Source: Pseudomonas synxantha BG33R (GTDB lineage Bacteria > Pseudomonadota > Gammaproteobacteria > Pseudomonadales > Pseudomonadaceae). From it: a DNA stretch of 64,000 nucleotides. Positions within the stretch are counted from its first letter, which is position 1. Every line of letters begins with the position of its first letter. The DNA lies in assembly GCF_000263715.2 (NCBI RefSeq), contig NZ_CM001514.1:1908936-1972935 (forward strand), given 5' to 3'. Below the pieces are notes generated by a model. That model ran no database searches. It had not been told where the DNA came from and saw only the letters and a program-made list of their open reading frames with translations. A program made the position numbers and the translations under genes. Positions 16,822-26,652 of this stretch are shown here, piece after piece.

Positions 16822-18186
16822 CTATAGTCCCGTCAACATCGCATCTGCCGGGGCGTCGGCGCGGTCTTGCGCAGTCAGTTGGAAATAGATGAAGCCTGCC
16901 AGCATAAAGCCCAGGAAGATCAGCCCGATCAGGGCGTTGAACCAGGCCATCGCCACCAGGCACACCACTGCCAGTACCAGTGCAATACCCGGCACGATGG
17001 GGTAGCCCGGTGCGCGAAAGGTGCGTTCCAGCATGGGCTCGGTCTTACGCAGTTTGAACAGGCTGAGCATGCTCATGATGTACATGACGATGGCACCGAA
17101 CACCGCCATGGTGATCATCGCCGCGGTCAGGGTCATGCCGCCCAGGTTGATCAGGCCGTCGCTGTAGATGGCCGCGATGCCGACTAGGCCGCCGGCGATA
17201 ATTGCTCGATGGGGTGTCTGAAAACGCGACAGTTTGGCCAGGAAAGGCGGCAGGTAACCGGCGCGGGCCAGGGCGAAGAACTGGCGCGAGTAGCCGAGGA
17301 TGACGCCGTGGAAGCTCGCCACCAACCCAAACAGGCCAATCCACACCAGCATGTGCAACCAGCCGGAGCTTTCGCCGACTACGGTTTTCATCGCCTGGGG
17401 CAGTGGGTCGTTGATGTTCGAGAGGGTGCGCCAGTCACCCACGCCACCGGCGAAGAACATTACGCCCATGGCCAGGATCACCAGGGTGAGGATGCCGCTG
17501 ATATAGGCTTTTGGAATCGTGCGCTTGGGGTCCTTGGCTTCTTCGGCAGCCATGGCGGCGCCTTCGATGGCGAGGAAGAACCAGATGGCGAAGGGGATCG
17601 CAGCAAACATCCCGGCAATCGCCGGGGCGCCGAAGGTGTCGGAACCGGCCCAGCCGTTGAGGGCGAAGTTGCTGAAGCTGAACGCCGGCGCGACCACGCC
17701 CATGAACACTAGCAGTTCGGCGACGGCGAGTACGCACACCACCAGCTCAAAGGTCGCGGCAAGTTTGACCCCGAGGATGTTCAGGCCCATGAACATGATA
17801 TAAGCGCCGACGGCGGCGTGCTTGGGATCAAGTGCCGGGAATTGCACGTTCAGGTAGGCGCCGATGGCCAGGGCAATTGCGGGCGGGGCGAAGACGAATT
17901 CGATCAAGGTAGCCAGCCCGGCAATCAAGCCGCCTTTTTCACCAAAGGCGCGACGGCTGTAGGCAAAGGGGCCTCCGGCATGGGGAATGGCGGTAGTCAG
18001 CTCGGTGAAACTGAAGATGAAGCAGGTGTACATCGCGGCGACCATCAACGAAGTGACCAGAAAGCCCAAGGTGCCGGCCACACCCCAGCCGTAGCTCCAG
18101 CCAAAGTACTCGCCGGAAATCACCAGCCCCACGGCGATGCCCCAGAGATGCAGGGTGCCTAAGGTGGGTTTGAGTTGTGTGTTCAT
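16822..18186 (-). CDS. eat: ethanolamine-type amino acid permease (APC family)
   Basis: A 454-residue inner-membrane transporter with twelve hydrophobic helices. The N-terminal GIAVGLVISGEYFGWSYGW is characteristic of the ethanolamine permease subgroup of the APC superfamily; AIEGAAMAAEEAKDP in the middle is the conserved amphipathic loop of that group. It probably imports ethanolamine with protons. The open frame extends to 18438 only because it runs through a REP element; the ATG at 18186 with GGGAGCACCCC upstream (AGGGAG) is the start. It does not belong to an eut operon here; the nearest functional partners are the GntR/DUF1989 genes. Confidence 0.87.
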   Translation of the reverse strand: MNTQLKPTLGTLHLWGIAVGLVISGEYFGWSYGWGVAGTLGFLVTSLMVAAMYTCFIFSFTELTTAIPHAGGPFAYSRRAFGEKGGLIAGLATLIEFVFAPPAIALAIGAYLNVQFPALDPKHAAVGAYIMFMGLNILGVKLAATFELVVCVLAVAELLVFMGVVAPAFSFSNFALNGWAGSDTFGAPAIAGMFAAIPFAIWFFLAIEGAAMAAEEAKDPKRTIPKAYISGILTLVILAMGVMFFAGGVGDWRTLSNINDPLPQAMKTVVGESSGWLHMLVWIGLFGLVASFHGVILGYSRQFFALARAGYLPPFLAKLSRFQTPHRAIIAGGLVGIAAIYSDGLINLGGMTLTAAMITMAVFGAIVMYIMSMLSLFKLRKTEPMLERTFRAPGYPIVPGIALVLAVVCLVAMAWFNALIGLIFLGFMLAGFIYFQLTAQDRADAPADAMLTGL

Positions 18187-18355
18187 TGTGGGGTGCTCCC
18201 TGAAGGGGTTGGAATGATTCAGGGTGTTGCAGTGGTTATGCCAGGCTGCGGAGCCCTGTCGCAAAGCAGTGCCTATGTCGCCTGCGGGACGGTTTGGCGT
18301 TTGAATGTGGCTTGGCGTGCACCAGATAAGGGCGGTGGTGTCTGACCTGCCGCCA

Positions 18356-18420
18356 TCGCGGGCAAGCCCGGCTCCCACATTTGGAATGCACTCCACTGTG
18401 GGAGCCGGGCTTGCCCGCGA
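18356..18420. repeat. REP pair (REPIN-like), perfect 24-bp inverted arms
   Basis: Arms at 18356-18379 and 18397-18420 are perfect reverse complements with core GGGAGCCGGGCTTGCCCGC; the 17-base loop carries GGAATGCA. This is the common P. fluorescens-type REP palindrome. It lies upstream of the kdp promoter region. Confidence 0.93.
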
Positions 18421-18452
18421 AGAGGCCCTCCCAGCCACTGCAAATCCCGTTG

Positions 18453-18523
18453 TAAACCCCGCATAAACCCACTCTTTACGCCATCTTTACGCCCCACCCG
18501 GCGCCTTGCTCTCGTTCCTTTAC
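18453..18523 (+). promoter_or_regulatory. 11-bp-phased repeats, candidate KdpE binding array
   Basis: TAAAC at 18453 and 18464, TTTAC at 18475, 18486 and 18519: the first four units are exactly 11 bp apart and the fifth falls at three times that interval. Response regulators of the OmpR class, to which KdpE belongs, bind direct repeats spaced about one helical turn. The array lies 60-130 bp upstream of kdpF. The nearby GACAAT (18536-18541) could be the -10 of an activator-dependent promoter. Function is inferred from position and spacing. Confidence 0.55.
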
Positions 18524-18582
18524 ACCCCTCCTGGGGACAATGCCCTCACACGCGGCAATCGCCGCAAGACGGGGAAATTTCC

Positions 18583-18672
18583 ATGAGCGTTCTGGACGGA
18601 GTGTCACTGCTATTGGCCGTGGCGCTGTTCATTTATCTGCTGGTTGCGCTGTTACGCGCGGATCGGAACTAG
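18583..18672 (+). CDS. kdpF: KdpF, small subunit of the potassium P-type ATPase
   Basis: A 29-residue single-helix membrane peptide (MSVLDGVSLLLAVALFIYLL then VALLRADRN) immediately before kdpA, with nine bases between them. KdpF stabilises the KdpFABC complex. The RBS is weak (GGGGAAA). It is too short for ordinary gene callers, but length, hydrophobicity, final basic residues and position match KdpF. Confidence 0.9.
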   Translation: MSVLDGVSLLLAVALFIYLLVALLRADRN

Positions 18673-18681
18673 GAGCGGGCT

Positions 18682-20376
18682 ATGCACAGTTATGACTATT
18701 GGCTGATCATCGCCTTTTTTGCCGTGGTACTGGTGCCAGCACCGTTTTTGGGGCGGTTCTACTACAAGGTGATGGAAGGCCAGCGCACGTGGTTGACGCC
18801 GGTGTTGGGGCCTGTCGAAAGGGCCTGTTATCGCCTCTCGGGCGTGGATGCGCAGCAGGAACAGAGCTGGCAGAAATACATGCTGGCCTTGCTCGCGTTC
18901 AACCTGGCGGGCTTCTTGTTGTTGTTCTCGATCCTGTTATTCCAGGGCTCCCTCCCACTGAATCCGCAGAAGTTGCCGGGTCAGGAATGGACCCTGGCGT
19001 TCAACACCGCCGTCAGTTTCATGACCAATACCAACTGGCAGAACTACAGCGGTGAGGCGTCCCTAAGTTATCTCAGCCAGATGGCTGGCCTCACTGTGCA
19101 GAACTTCGTCAGTGCGGCGACCGGTCTCGCTGTCCTGGTTGCCTTGTGCCGTGGGATCGGGCGCAAATCTGCCCATACCCTGGGCAACTTCTGGGTCGAC
19201 ATGACCCGCGCCACCCTCTACGGCCTGCTGCCGTTGTGCCTGGTGCTCGCACTGTTTCTGGTGTGGCAGGGCGTGCCGCAAACCTTCGCCCACTATGTTG
19301 ACGCCGTCACGCTGCAGGGCGTGGACCAAGTGATTCCCTTGGGCCCGGCCGCCAGCCAGATTGCGATCAAGCAACTGGGCACCAATGGCGGCGGCTTCTT
19401 CGGGGTGAACTCGGCGCATCCGTTCGAAGACCCGACAGCCTGGGCCAACCTGTTCGAAGTGGCCTCGATCATTCTGATCCCGGTGGCGTTGGTATTTACC
19501 TTCGGCCACTACGTCAAGGACCTGCGTCAGAGCCGGGCGATCCTCGCGTGTATGCTGGCGCTGTTCCTGATCGGCGGCGCGACGTCGCTGTGGTCCGAGT
19601 ACCAGCCCAATCCGACCCTGAACAACCCGGCCGTGGAGCAAACCGCACCGCTGGAGGGCAAGGAAACACGCTTCGGTACCACCGGCACCGTGCTGTGGTC
19701 GGTGACCACCACCGCGGCATCCAACGGCTCGGTCAACGGTATGCAGGACAGCCTCAGCCCGCTGAGTGGGATGGTGGCATTGGTCAACATGATGGTTGGC
19801 GAAGTGATCTTCGGCGGCGTTGGTGCTGGCATGTACGGCATGTTGCTTAACGTACTGATCGCGGTGTTCCTTGCCGGCCTGATGATCGGCCGCACACCGG
19901 AATATCTGGGCAAGAAACTCCAGGCCAAGGAAGTGCAATTGCTGGTGGTGACCCTGCTGGTCATGCCGGTCGGCGTGCTGGTGTTGAGTGCCATCGCCGC
20001 CAGCCTGCCGGGCCCGGCGGGCGCGATCAGTAACCCTGGCCCCCACGGCTTCAGTCAGTTGCTTTACGCCTATACCTCGGCCAGTGCCAACAACGGTTCG
20101 GCGTTTGCCGGCCTCGGCGCCAACACCGCGTTCCATAACCTGATGCTCGGCCTGGGCATGTTGATCGGTCGCTTTGGCTACATCCTCCCGGTGCTGGCCC
20201 TGGCTGGCAGCCTGGCGATGAAGAAGGCCGCACCGATTGGCCAGAACAGCTTCCCCACCCATGGCGCGCTGTTCGTCACCTTGTTGACCGTGACCATTTT
20301 GCTGGTGGGCGGCCTGACTTTCCTGCCGACGCTGGCGCTGGGTCCTATCGCTGAACACCTGAGCATCGGCTTCTGA
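18682..20376 (+). CDS. kdpA: potassium-transporting ATPase subunit KdpA
   Basis: A 564-residue channel-like subunit that selects and binds K+ and feeds it to KdpB. It belongs to the SKT superfamily, with ten or so hydrophobic helices. Selectivity-filter-like segments are visible: [17 protein letters not shown] (about residue 112), [20 protein letters not shown] (about 230), [14 protein letters not shown] (about 460), each carrying the conserved Asn/Gly. Length matches E. coli KdpA (557). It is the second gene of kdpFABC. Confidence 0.97.
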   Translation: MHSYDYWLIIAFFAVVLVPAPFLGRFYYKVMEGQRTWLTPVLGPVERACYRLSGVDAQQEQSWQKYMLALLAFNLAGFLLLFSILLFQGSLPLNPQKLPGQEWTLAFNTAVSFMTNTNWQNYSGEASLSYLSQMAGLTVQNFVSAATGLAVLVALCRGIGRKSAHTLGNFWVDMTRATLYGLLPLCLVLALFLVWQGVPQTFAHYVDAVTLQGVDQVIPLGPAASQIAIKQLGTNGGGFFGVNSAHPFEDPTAWANLFEVASIILIPVALVFTFGHYVKDLRQSRAILACMLALFLIGGATSLWSEYQPNPTLNNPAVEQTAPLEGKETRFGTTGTVLWSVTTTAASNGSVNGMQDSLSPLSGMVALVNMMVGEVIFGGVGAGMYGMLLNVLIAVFLAGLMIGRTPEYLGKKLQAKEVQLLVVTLLVMPVGVLVLSAIAASLPGPAGAISNPGPHGFSQLLYAYTSASANNGSAFAGLGANTAFHNLMLGLGMLIGRFGYILPVLALAGSLAMKKAAPIGQNSFPTHGALFVTLLTVTILLVGGLTFLPTLALGPIAEHLSIGF

Positions 20377-20386
20377 CCAAGGGGAT

Positions 20387-22450
20387 ATGAATATGAACAT
20401 GCCTGCAAAAAACGCGGCCCCGGTCAAAACCCAGGAGCCTGCCAAAACCGCCATCTCGGCGCTCTGGCGCCCGGCGCTGGTCCAGGCGTTCGTCAAGCTG
20501 GACCCACGCCAACTGCAACGTTCGCCAGTGATGCTGGTGGTCGAACTGACTGCCATCCTCACCACCGTATTGTGCTTCGTGCCCGATACCACCGTGCCCA
20601 CCTTTGTCGCCGTGCAAATCGCCGTGTGGCTGTGGTTCACCGTGCTGTTCGCCAACTTCGCCGAAGCCCTGGCCGAAGGCCGCGGCAAGGCCCGCGCCGA
20701 CAGCCTCAAGGCTGGCAGCGAAGGTTTGAGCGCCCGGCGCCAGGAGGCCGATGGCAGCTTCAAGGTGGTGCCGGCCACCAGCCTGCGCAAGGGCGATGTG
20801 GTCCGTGTTGCCGCGGGGGAAATGATCCCCGGTGACGGCGAGGTCGTCGAAGGTATTGCGGCGGTCAACGAAGCGGCGATCACCGGCGAATCCGCCCCGG
20901 TCATCCGCGAGTCCGGCGGTGACCGCTCGGCCGTTACCGGCAACACACGGCTGGTGTCGGACTGGCTGCTGATTCGCATCACCGCCAACCCGGGTGAGTC
21001 CACGCTGGATCGCATGATTGCGTTGGTGGAAGGCGCCAAACGCCAGAAAACCCCCAACGAAGTCGCACTGGATATCCTGCTGATCGGCCTGACCCTGATC
21101 TTCCTGCTGGTAGTGGTGACCTTGCAGCCGTTCGCGCATTTTGCCAATGGCAGCCTGCCTCTGGTGTTTCTGGTCGCACTGCTGGTGACGCTGATCCCCA
21201 CCACCATTGGCGGCTTGTTGTCGGCCATCGGCATTGCCGGCATGGACCGCCTGGTGCGTCTCAATGTGATCGCCAAGTCCGGCCGCGCCGTGGAAGCGGC
21301 GGGGGATGTGCATGTGTTGTTGCTGGACAAGACCGGCACCATCACCTTCGGCAATCGTCGTTGCTCGGCCGTGGTCGCGGCGCCTGGGGTCAGTGGCCGG
21401 GAACTGGCTGAAGGCGCGTTGCTGGCATCCTTGGCCGATGACACGGCGGAAGGCAAATCCATCGTTGAATACCTGCGTGCCTTGCACCCGCAGGCCGAGC
21501 CAAGCCTGGATGAATTGACCGCTGTACCCTTCAGCGCCGAGACCCGCTTGTCGGGTGTCGACTATCAGGGCCGCGTGTTCCGCAAAGGCGCCGTGGATTC
21601 GCTGCTGGCGTTTATCGGCCAGCCACGCAGCGAGCTTTTACCTGCGCTGTCGCGGGAAATCGACAAGATCGCCCAAAGCGGCGGCACCCCATTGCTGGTC
21701 TGCGCCGATGGCAAATTGCTCGGTGCGATCCATCTCAAGGACGTAGTCAAGCCCGGCATCCGCGAGCGGTTTGCCGAGTTGCGCAAGTTGGGGATTCGCA
21801 CCGTGATGGTCACTGGCGACAACCCCCTGACCGCCGCCGCGATTGCCGCTGAAGCCGGGGTGGATGACGTGCTGGCCGAAGCCACGCCAGAGAAGAAACT
21901 CGCGCGTATTCGCCATGAACAAAACGATGGTCGCCTGGTTGCCATGTGCGGCGACGGCGCCAACGACGCCCCGGCGCTGGCTCAGGCTGACGTCGGCATG
22001 GCCATGAACGACGGCACCCAGGCCGCGCGCGAGGCGGCCAACATGGTCGACCTCGACAGCGACCCGACCAAGCTGCTGGACGTGGTGCAGATCGGCAAGG
22101 AATTGCTGGTAACCCGTGGCGCGTTGACGACCTTTTCCATCGCCAACGACGTGGCCAAGTACTTCGCAATCCTGCCGGCGCTGTTCGCCTCGATCTACCC
22201 GCAACTGGGCGTGCTCAACATCATGCACTTGCAGAGCCCGCAGAGCGCGATCCTCTCGGCCATTGTGTTTAACGCCTTGATTATCGTGGTGCTGATTCCT
22301 CTGGCGCTGCGCGGTGTACGGGTGCAAGCGGCGAGTGCGGCGGCCTTGCTGCGGCGCAACCTGCTGATTTACGGCCTGGGCGGGCTGTTGGTGCCGTTCG
22401 TGGGTATCAAAGCCATCGACATGCTGCTGACGGCGCTGCACCTGGTTTGA
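20387..22450 (+). CDS. kdpB: potassium-transporting ATPase ATP-binding subunit KdpB
   Basis: A 687-residue P-type ATPase catalytic subunit. The phosphorylation motif DKTGTIT is near residue 309, the actuator motif TGES near 166, and the hinge motif [12 protein letters not shown] near 522; the P-type GDNP follows at TGDNPLTA. It hydrolyses ATP to pump the K+ delivered by KdpA. The start used is the first ATG at 20387 after GGGGATATG; ATGs two and four codons later are also possible. It is 10 bp after kdpA. Confidence 0.97.
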   Translation: MNMNMPAKNAAPVKTQEPAKTAISALWRPALVQAFVKLDPRQLQRSPVMLVVELTAILTTVLCFVPDTTVPTFVAVQIAVWLWFTVLFANFAEALAEGRGKARADSLKAGSEGLSARRQEADGSFKVVPATSLRKGDVVRVAAGEMIPGDGEVVEGIAAVNEAAITGESAPVIRESGGDRSAVTGNTRLVSDWLLIRITANPGESTLDRMIALVEGAKRQKTPNEVALDILLIGLTLIFLLVVVTLQPFAHFANGSLPLVFLVALLVTLIPTTIGGLLSAIGIAGMDRLVRLNVIAKSGRAVEAAGDVHVLLLDKTGTITFGNRRCSAVVAAPGVSGRELAEGALLASLADDTAEGKSIVEYLRALHPQAEPSLDELTAVPFSAETRLSGVDYQGRVFRKGAVDSLLAFIGQPRSELLPALSREIDKIAQSGGTPLLVCADGKLLGAIHLKDVVKPGIRERFAELRKLGIRTVMVTGDNPLTAAAIAAEAGVDDVLAEATPEKKLARIRHEQNDGRLVAMCGDGANDAPALAQADVGMAMNDGTQAAREAANMVDLDSDPTKLLDVVQIGKELLVTRGALTTFSIANDVAKYFAILPALFASIYPQLGVLNIMHLQSPQSAILSAIVFNALIIVVLIPLALRGVRVQAASAAALLRRNLLIYGLGGLLVPFVGIKAIDMLLTALHLV

Positions 22451-22477
22451 CCTGTCTGATTTATTGAGGATTTGACT

Positions 22478-23023
22478 ATGACAAACATCATCCGCCCAGC
22501 CCTGAGTCTGCTGGTACTCATGACCCTGATCACCGGCGTCGCCTACCCGCTGGTGGTCACGGGCGTGGCGCAAGTGGCCTTCCCCGACCAGGCCAATGGC
22601 AGCCTGGTGCACGACGCCAGCGGCAAGGTGCGCGGCTCCAGCCTGATCGCCCAGGACTTTACCGGCGACAGCTGGTTTCATCCACGCCCGTCAGCAGGAG
22701 CCTTTGCGACGGTGTCCAGCAGTGCCAGTAACCTGGGCCCCAGCAATCCGGCCTTGGCGACCCGCATAGTCGAGGATGCCGGCAAACAATCAGTGCCTGG
22801 CCAGGGCCCGGTGCCACTGGCCTCGCTGACGACCTCCGGCAGCGGCCTTGATCCACACTTGCCACCGCAGGCGATTGCCTATCAACTGGCGCGAGTGGCG
22901 GCAGCGCGCAATGTGCCGGTGGCGACCTTGCAGCGGTTGCTGGATGAGCACATCGAAAGCCCGTTGGTAGGGCCGCCGGTGGTAAACGTCCTGGCGCTGA
23001 ATATGGCTTTGGAAGCGTTGTAA
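22478..23023 (+). CDS. kdpC: potassium-transporting ATPase subunit KdpC
   Basis: A 181-residue subunit with one N-terminal transmembrane helix ([23 protein letters not shown]) and a periplasmic domain carrying [16 protein letters not shown] and [17 protein letters not shown], all conserved in KdpC. It assists ATP use and complex assembly. The ATG at 22478 follows GAGG by eight bases; an in-frame TTG at 22472 is less likely. A perfect palindrome lies 10 bp after its stop. Confidence 0.96.
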   Translation: MTNIIRPALSLLVLMTLITGVAYPLVVTGVAQVAFPDQANGSLVHDASGKVRGSSLIAQDFTGDSWFHPRPSAGAFATVSSSASNLGPSNPALATRIVEDAGKQSVPGQGPVPLASLTTSGSGLDPHLPPQAIAYQLARVAAARNVPVATLQRLLDEHIESPLVGPPVVNVLALNMALEAL

Positions 23024-23033
23024 GCAAGGCGAT

Positions 23034-23107
23034 CGCCATCGCGGGCAAGCCCGGCTCCCACAGTGGAATGCATTCCACTGTGGGAGCCGGGCTTGCCCGC
23101 GATGGCG
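23034..23107. repeat. REP pair forming a perfect 74-bp palindrome in the kdpC-kdpD gap
   Basis: Two REP units meet head to head with no spacer: 37 bases on each side of the GGAATG/CATTCC centre are exact reverse complements. In RNA this folds into a very long hairpin between kdpC and kdpD, ending 42 bases before the kdpD ATG. It may protect the kdpFABC message, reduce read-through, or simply be a REPIN tolerated here. Confidence 0.95.
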
Positions 23108-23149
23108 GCCTTGAAGACTCTCTATAAATACCTGAAGGAACCCCCGAGT

Positions 23150-25801
23150 ATGAGCGACTCCGGCCGCGCCGATGCCCTGTTAGCCGATCTGCCCCGGGCT
23201 GGCCGTGGCCGGCTCAAGGTCTTCCTCGGCGCCGCGCCTGGCGTGGGCAAGACTTACGCCATGCTTCAGGCGGCCCACACCCAACTGCGTCAGGGCGTAC
23301 GGCTGATTGCCGGGGTGGTCGAAACCCACGGCCGCGCCGAGACCGAAGCCTTGCTCAGCGGCCTGCCGCAACAACCGCTGTTACGCAGCGAATACCGCGG
23401 CGTGATGCTCGAAGAAATGGACCTCGACGGCCTGCTCTCCGCCAAGCCCAAGCTGGTGCTGGTAGATGAACTGGCCCACAGCAACGCCCCCGGCAGCCGT
23501 CATGAAAAGCGCTGGCAAGATATTCAGGAATTGCTCGCGGCCGGTATCAATGTGTTCACCACGGTCAACGTCCAGCACCTGGAAAGCCTCAATGATCAGG
23601 TGCGTGGCATCACCGGCGTGCAAGTGCGCGAAACCCTGCCGGACTGGGTGCTGCAAGAGGCCGACGAACTGTTGCTGATCGACCTGCCATCCCGCGAACT
23701 GCTCGAACGCCTGCGTGACGGCAAGGTGTATGTGCCCGAACAGGCGCGTGCGGCCATCGATGCGTTTTTCACCCAGACCAACCTCATGGCCCTGCGCGAA
23801 CTGGCGATGCAAACCGCCGCCGCCCACGTCGACGATGATCTGGCCCAGGGCTATCGCCAACTCGGCCAGGCCGCGCCGGCGGTACGTGGGCGTTTGCTGG
23901 TGGGCGTGGATGGCGATGCGCAAGCCGAACGCCTGGTGCGTCATGCCAGCCGTGTGGCCCAGCGTCGGCATTTGCCTTGGAGCCTGGTGCACGTCGACAA
24001 CGGCCGAGCGCGGGATGAGCAATCGCGCCTGCGTCTGCAGAACGCCCAGCAACTGGCGGAGCGGTTGGGCGGCGAAGTGGTGTTATTGCGGGCCGGGGAG
24101 GTCGCCAAGACCCTGATCCAGCACGCCGCCGAACGCCGTGCCAGCTTGTTGCTGGTGGGGCAGTCGCGGATGCGCTGGCGCCGGCGCTTGTTCGGTGGTG
24201 GCTTGGCGGCGCGGCTGTTGCGCAATGCCCGTGGCCTGGAAATCAACGTCCTCGACAGCGATGACATACCGGCGCCGCCACGCTTGCCGGATGTGCGCGG
24301 GTTAGTGTGGTTCGATTACGCGTTGGCGGTGGTTGCCACGGTGGTTGCTGCGGCCGTGGCGTGGGCCGTGTCCAGTGTGTTGCCGCTGCCGAATATCTCG
24401 CTGGTGTTTCTCGCTGCCGTATTGCTGGTGGCGGTGCGCAGCAGCCTGGGGCCGTCGCTGGTGTGCGCGGCGCTGTCGTTCATGACCTACGATTTTCTGT
24501 TTATCCCGCCGAACTTTTCCTTCGCCATTCAGCGCGAAGAGGATGTGCTGACCCTGCTGTTCTTCCTGCTGATGGCCGCCCTGACCGGCAACCTCGCCGC
24601 GCGCCAGCGCCGCCAACTGCAGGCGTTGCGCGATACCCAGGAAGAAACCAGCGAGCTGCTCGACCTGTCGCGCAAGCTCACGGCGGCCACCGATCGCCAA
24701 GCCGTGATCAGCGCCGCCGCCCACCATCTGCAAGGCTGGCGCGACCTTGACTTGTGTCTGGTCAATCGCGACGGTCAGGGCGGCTGGACGGTCGAGACCG
24801 GTGGCCCGCTGACCCTCACCGAAGCCGAACGCGCTGCCGCCGATTGGGCCTGGCAGCATGATCAGCCTGCCGGTATGGGCACCGGCACCTTGCCGTTCGG
24901 ACGTTGGTGGTGGTGGCCGTTGTCAGGTGAAGAGGGGCCGCTGGGCTTGCTCGGTGTCAGCGCCAAACCGGGCCTGGAGTTGAGCGGGCAACGCCGACGT
25001 TTGCTCACTGCCTTGAGCCAGCCGCTGGCCCAGGCGCTGGCGCGGGCGCAGTTGGGGCAAGAGTTGGAGTCGGCGCGTCTGCACGGCGAAACCGAACAAC
25101 TGCGCAGCGCCTTGCTGGCGTCGGTGTCCCACGACTTGCGCACGCCGTTGACCTCCATGCGCGGCAGTATCGATAGCCTGCTGGCCCTCGGCGAAGCCAT
25201 TCCCATGGAGGATCGTCGCGAATTGCTTGAAGGCACCCGTGATGAGGCCGAGCGCCTGGACCGCTATATCCAGAACCTGCTGGACATGACGCGGCTGGGC
25301 CACGGCGCGCTGAAACTGGCGCGCGACTGGGTGTCACCCGGTGATATCGTCGGCAGTGCCCTCGGGCGTTTGCGCGCGGTGCTGGCGCCATTACAAGTGA
25401 GCACCGAGGTGCCGTCGGAACTGCCCTTGTTGTATGTGCATGCAGCCTTGATCGAACAGGCGTTGGTCAATGTGCTGGAAAATGCCGCCCGGTTTTCGCC
25501 GCCCCAGGGTCGCTTGCAGTTGCGCGCTGGCGTGCAGGATGAGCAGTTGTTTTTTGCCGTGGCGGATGAAGGGCCGGGGATTCCCGAGGACGAGCGTGCG
25601 AAGATTTTCGACATGTTCTATACCGCTGCTCGCGGTGATCGAGGCGGACAGGGCACTGGCCTCGGTTTGGCGATCTGCCAGGGCATGGTGGGCGCGCACG
25701 GCGGGCATATCAGCGTGGCCGATGGCATTGATGGGCGGGGTACCTGCATCACGTTGTTTCTGCCGCTACAATCTCAACCTGGCTTGGACACTGACCTTTG
25801 A
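23150..25801 (+). CDS. kdpD: sensor histidine kinase KdpD
   Basis: An 883-residue membrane sensor that phosphorylates KdpE when K+ is limiting. Domains: the KdpD domain with Walker A GAAPGVGKT (about residues 28-36) and LVDELAHSNAPGSRH; a Usp-like domain (about 240-370) with the GQSRMRWRRR loop; four clustered transmembrane helices (about 390-490); a GAF-like region; then HisKA with SHDLRTPLT (about 663) and HATPase with ENAARF, DEGPGIP and GTGLGL. The frame is open back to 23063 through the palindrome, which would add an artificial REP-encoded leader; the ATG at 23150 with AAGGAA upstream gives the usual N-terminus. Confidence 0.96.
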   Translation: MSDSGRADALLADLPRAGRGRLKVFLGAAPGVGKTYAMLQAAHTQLRQGVRLIAGVVETHGRAETEALLSGLPQQPLLRSEYRGVMLEEMDLDGLLSAKPKLVLVDELAHSNAPGSRHEKRWQDIQELLAAGINVFTTVNVQHLESLNDQVRGITGVQVRETLPDWVLQEADELLLIDLPSRELLERLRDGKVYVPEQARAAIDAFFTQTNLMALRELAMQTAAAHVDDDLAQGYRQLGQAAPAVRGRLLVGVDGDAQAERLVRHASRVAQRRHLPWSLVHVDNGRARDEQSRLRLQNAQQLAERLGGEVVLLRAGEVAKTLIQHAAERRASLLLVGQSRMRWRRRLFGGGLAARLLRNARGLEINVLDSDDIPAPPRLPDVRGLVWFDYALAVVATVVAAAVAWAVSSVLPLPNISLVFLAAVLLVAVRSSLGPSLVCAALSFMTYDFLFIPPNFSFAIQREEDVLTLLFFLLMAALTGNLAARQRRQLQALRDTQEETSELLDLSRKLTAATDRQAVISAAAHHLQGWRDLDLCLVNRDGQGGWTVETGGPLTLTEAERAAADWAWQHDQPAGMGTGTLPFGRWWWWPLSGEEGPLGLLGVSAKPGLELSGQRRRLLTALSQPLAQALARAQLGQELESARLHGETEQLRSALLASVSHDLRTPLTSMRGSIDSLLALGEAIPMEDRRELLEGTRDEAERLDRYIQNLLDMTRLGHGALKLARDWVSPGDIVGSALGRLRAVLAPLQVSTEVPSELPLLYVHAALIEQALVNVLENAARFSPPQGRLQLRAGVQDEQLFFAVADEGPGIPEDERAKIFDMFYTAARGDRGGQGTGLGLAICQGMVGAHGGHISVADGIDGRGTCITLFLPLQSQPGLDTDL

Positions 25802-25847
25802 ATGGCTCCTGAATGGGGTGATTCTTTAACGGATTTTGACGGACACC

Positions 25848-26537
25848 ATGAGCCAGACCGCGACGATTCTAGTCATTGATGACGAACCGCAGATCCGCAA
25901 ATTCCTGCGCATCAGCCTGGCCTCCCAGGGCTATAAGGTAATCGAGGCCGGCACCGGCAACGAAGGCCTGGCGCAAGCGGCCCTGAACAAACCGGACCTG
26001 CTGGTGCTCGACCTGGGGCTGCCCGACATGGACGGCCAGCAGGTGCTGCGCGAGTTTCGCGAGTGGTCGACGGTGCCGGTGCTGGTGCTGTCAGTGCGGG
26101 CCAGTGAAGGCCAGAAAGTCGAGGCTCTTGACGGTGGCGCCAATGACTACGTGACCAAGCCCTTCGGCATCCAGGAATTCCTCGCTCGGGTGCGTGCGTT
26201 GTTGCGTCAGGCACCGGCGGGAGAGGCTCAGGAAGCCGCCTTGAGTTTTGGCCCGCTGACGGTGGACCTGGCCTATCGCCGCGTGCTGCTGGACGGTGCC
26301 GAAGTGGCATTGACCCGCAAGGAGTATGCAGTGCTGGCGCAACTGGCCCGGCATCCGGGGCGGGTGATTACCCAGCAGCAATTGCTCAAGGATATTTGGG
26401 GCCCGACTCACACCGAAGACAGCCATTACCTGCGTATCGTGGTGGGGCACCTGCGCCAGAAACTGGCGGATGACCCGACGCAGCCACGGTTTATCGTGAC
26501 CGAGGCGGGGGTGGGGTATCGGTTGCTAGGTGCCTGA
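25848..26537 (+). CDS. kdpE: response regulator KdpE
   Basis: A 229-residue OmpR-class regulator activating kdpFABC. The receiver domain has IDDEP (acidic pocket), the phospho-acceptor in LVLDLGLPDMDG (about residue 52) and the Lys in TKPFG (about residue 101); the winged-helix domain spans about 130-225 with LTRKEYAVLAQLARHPGRV. The open frame starts at a TTG at 25836, but ATG 25848 gives the normal N-terminus MSQTATILVIDDE. It lies 46 bp after kdpD and is followed by a REP pair. Confidence 0.96.
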   Translation: MSQTATILVIDDEPQIRKFLRISLASQGYKVIEAGTGNEGLAQAALNKPDLLVLDLGLPDMDGQQVLREFREWSTVPVLVLSVRASEGQKVEALDGGANDYVTKPFGIQEFLARVRALLRQAPAGEAQEAALSFGPLTVDLAYRRVLLDGAEVALTRKEYAVLAQLARHPGRVITQQQLLKDIWGPTHTEDSHYLRIVVGHLRQKLADDPTQPRFIVTEAGVGYRLLGA

Positions 26538-26552
26538 GTCTGTGGTGCCTGC

Positions 26553-26632
26553 GCTGGCGACATTGCAGGCAAGCCAGCTCCCACAGTTGAAATGCATTCA
26601 CCTGTGGGAGCCGGGCTTGCCCGCGATGAGGC
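26553..26632. repeat. REP pair after kdpE, imperfect
   Basis: The right arm (26602-26624) is a consensus REP, GTGGGAGCCGGGCTTGCCCG; the left arm (about 26562-26587) pairs with it but carries mismatches (AGCCAGCTCCCACAG). It separates the kdp operon from the convergent patatin gene and may act as a bidirectional 3' end. Confidence 0.85.
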
Positions 26633-26652
26633 CATCAGCAACACCCACGCGC

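Larger units (their letters stand above)
18187..18582. other. divergent intergenic region eat / kdpF
   Basis: 396 bases containing, from left to right, the eat upstream region, a REP pair (18356-18420) and the kdp control region with an 11-bp-phased repeat array (18453-18523). No gene fits. Confidence 0.7.

Noticed and set aside
19063..21487. long minus-strand frames opposite kdpA/kdpB
   Set aside because: They are antisense to conserved KdpA and KdpB, rich in His/Gln/Arg low-complexity, without RBS; a by-product of GC-rich codon use.
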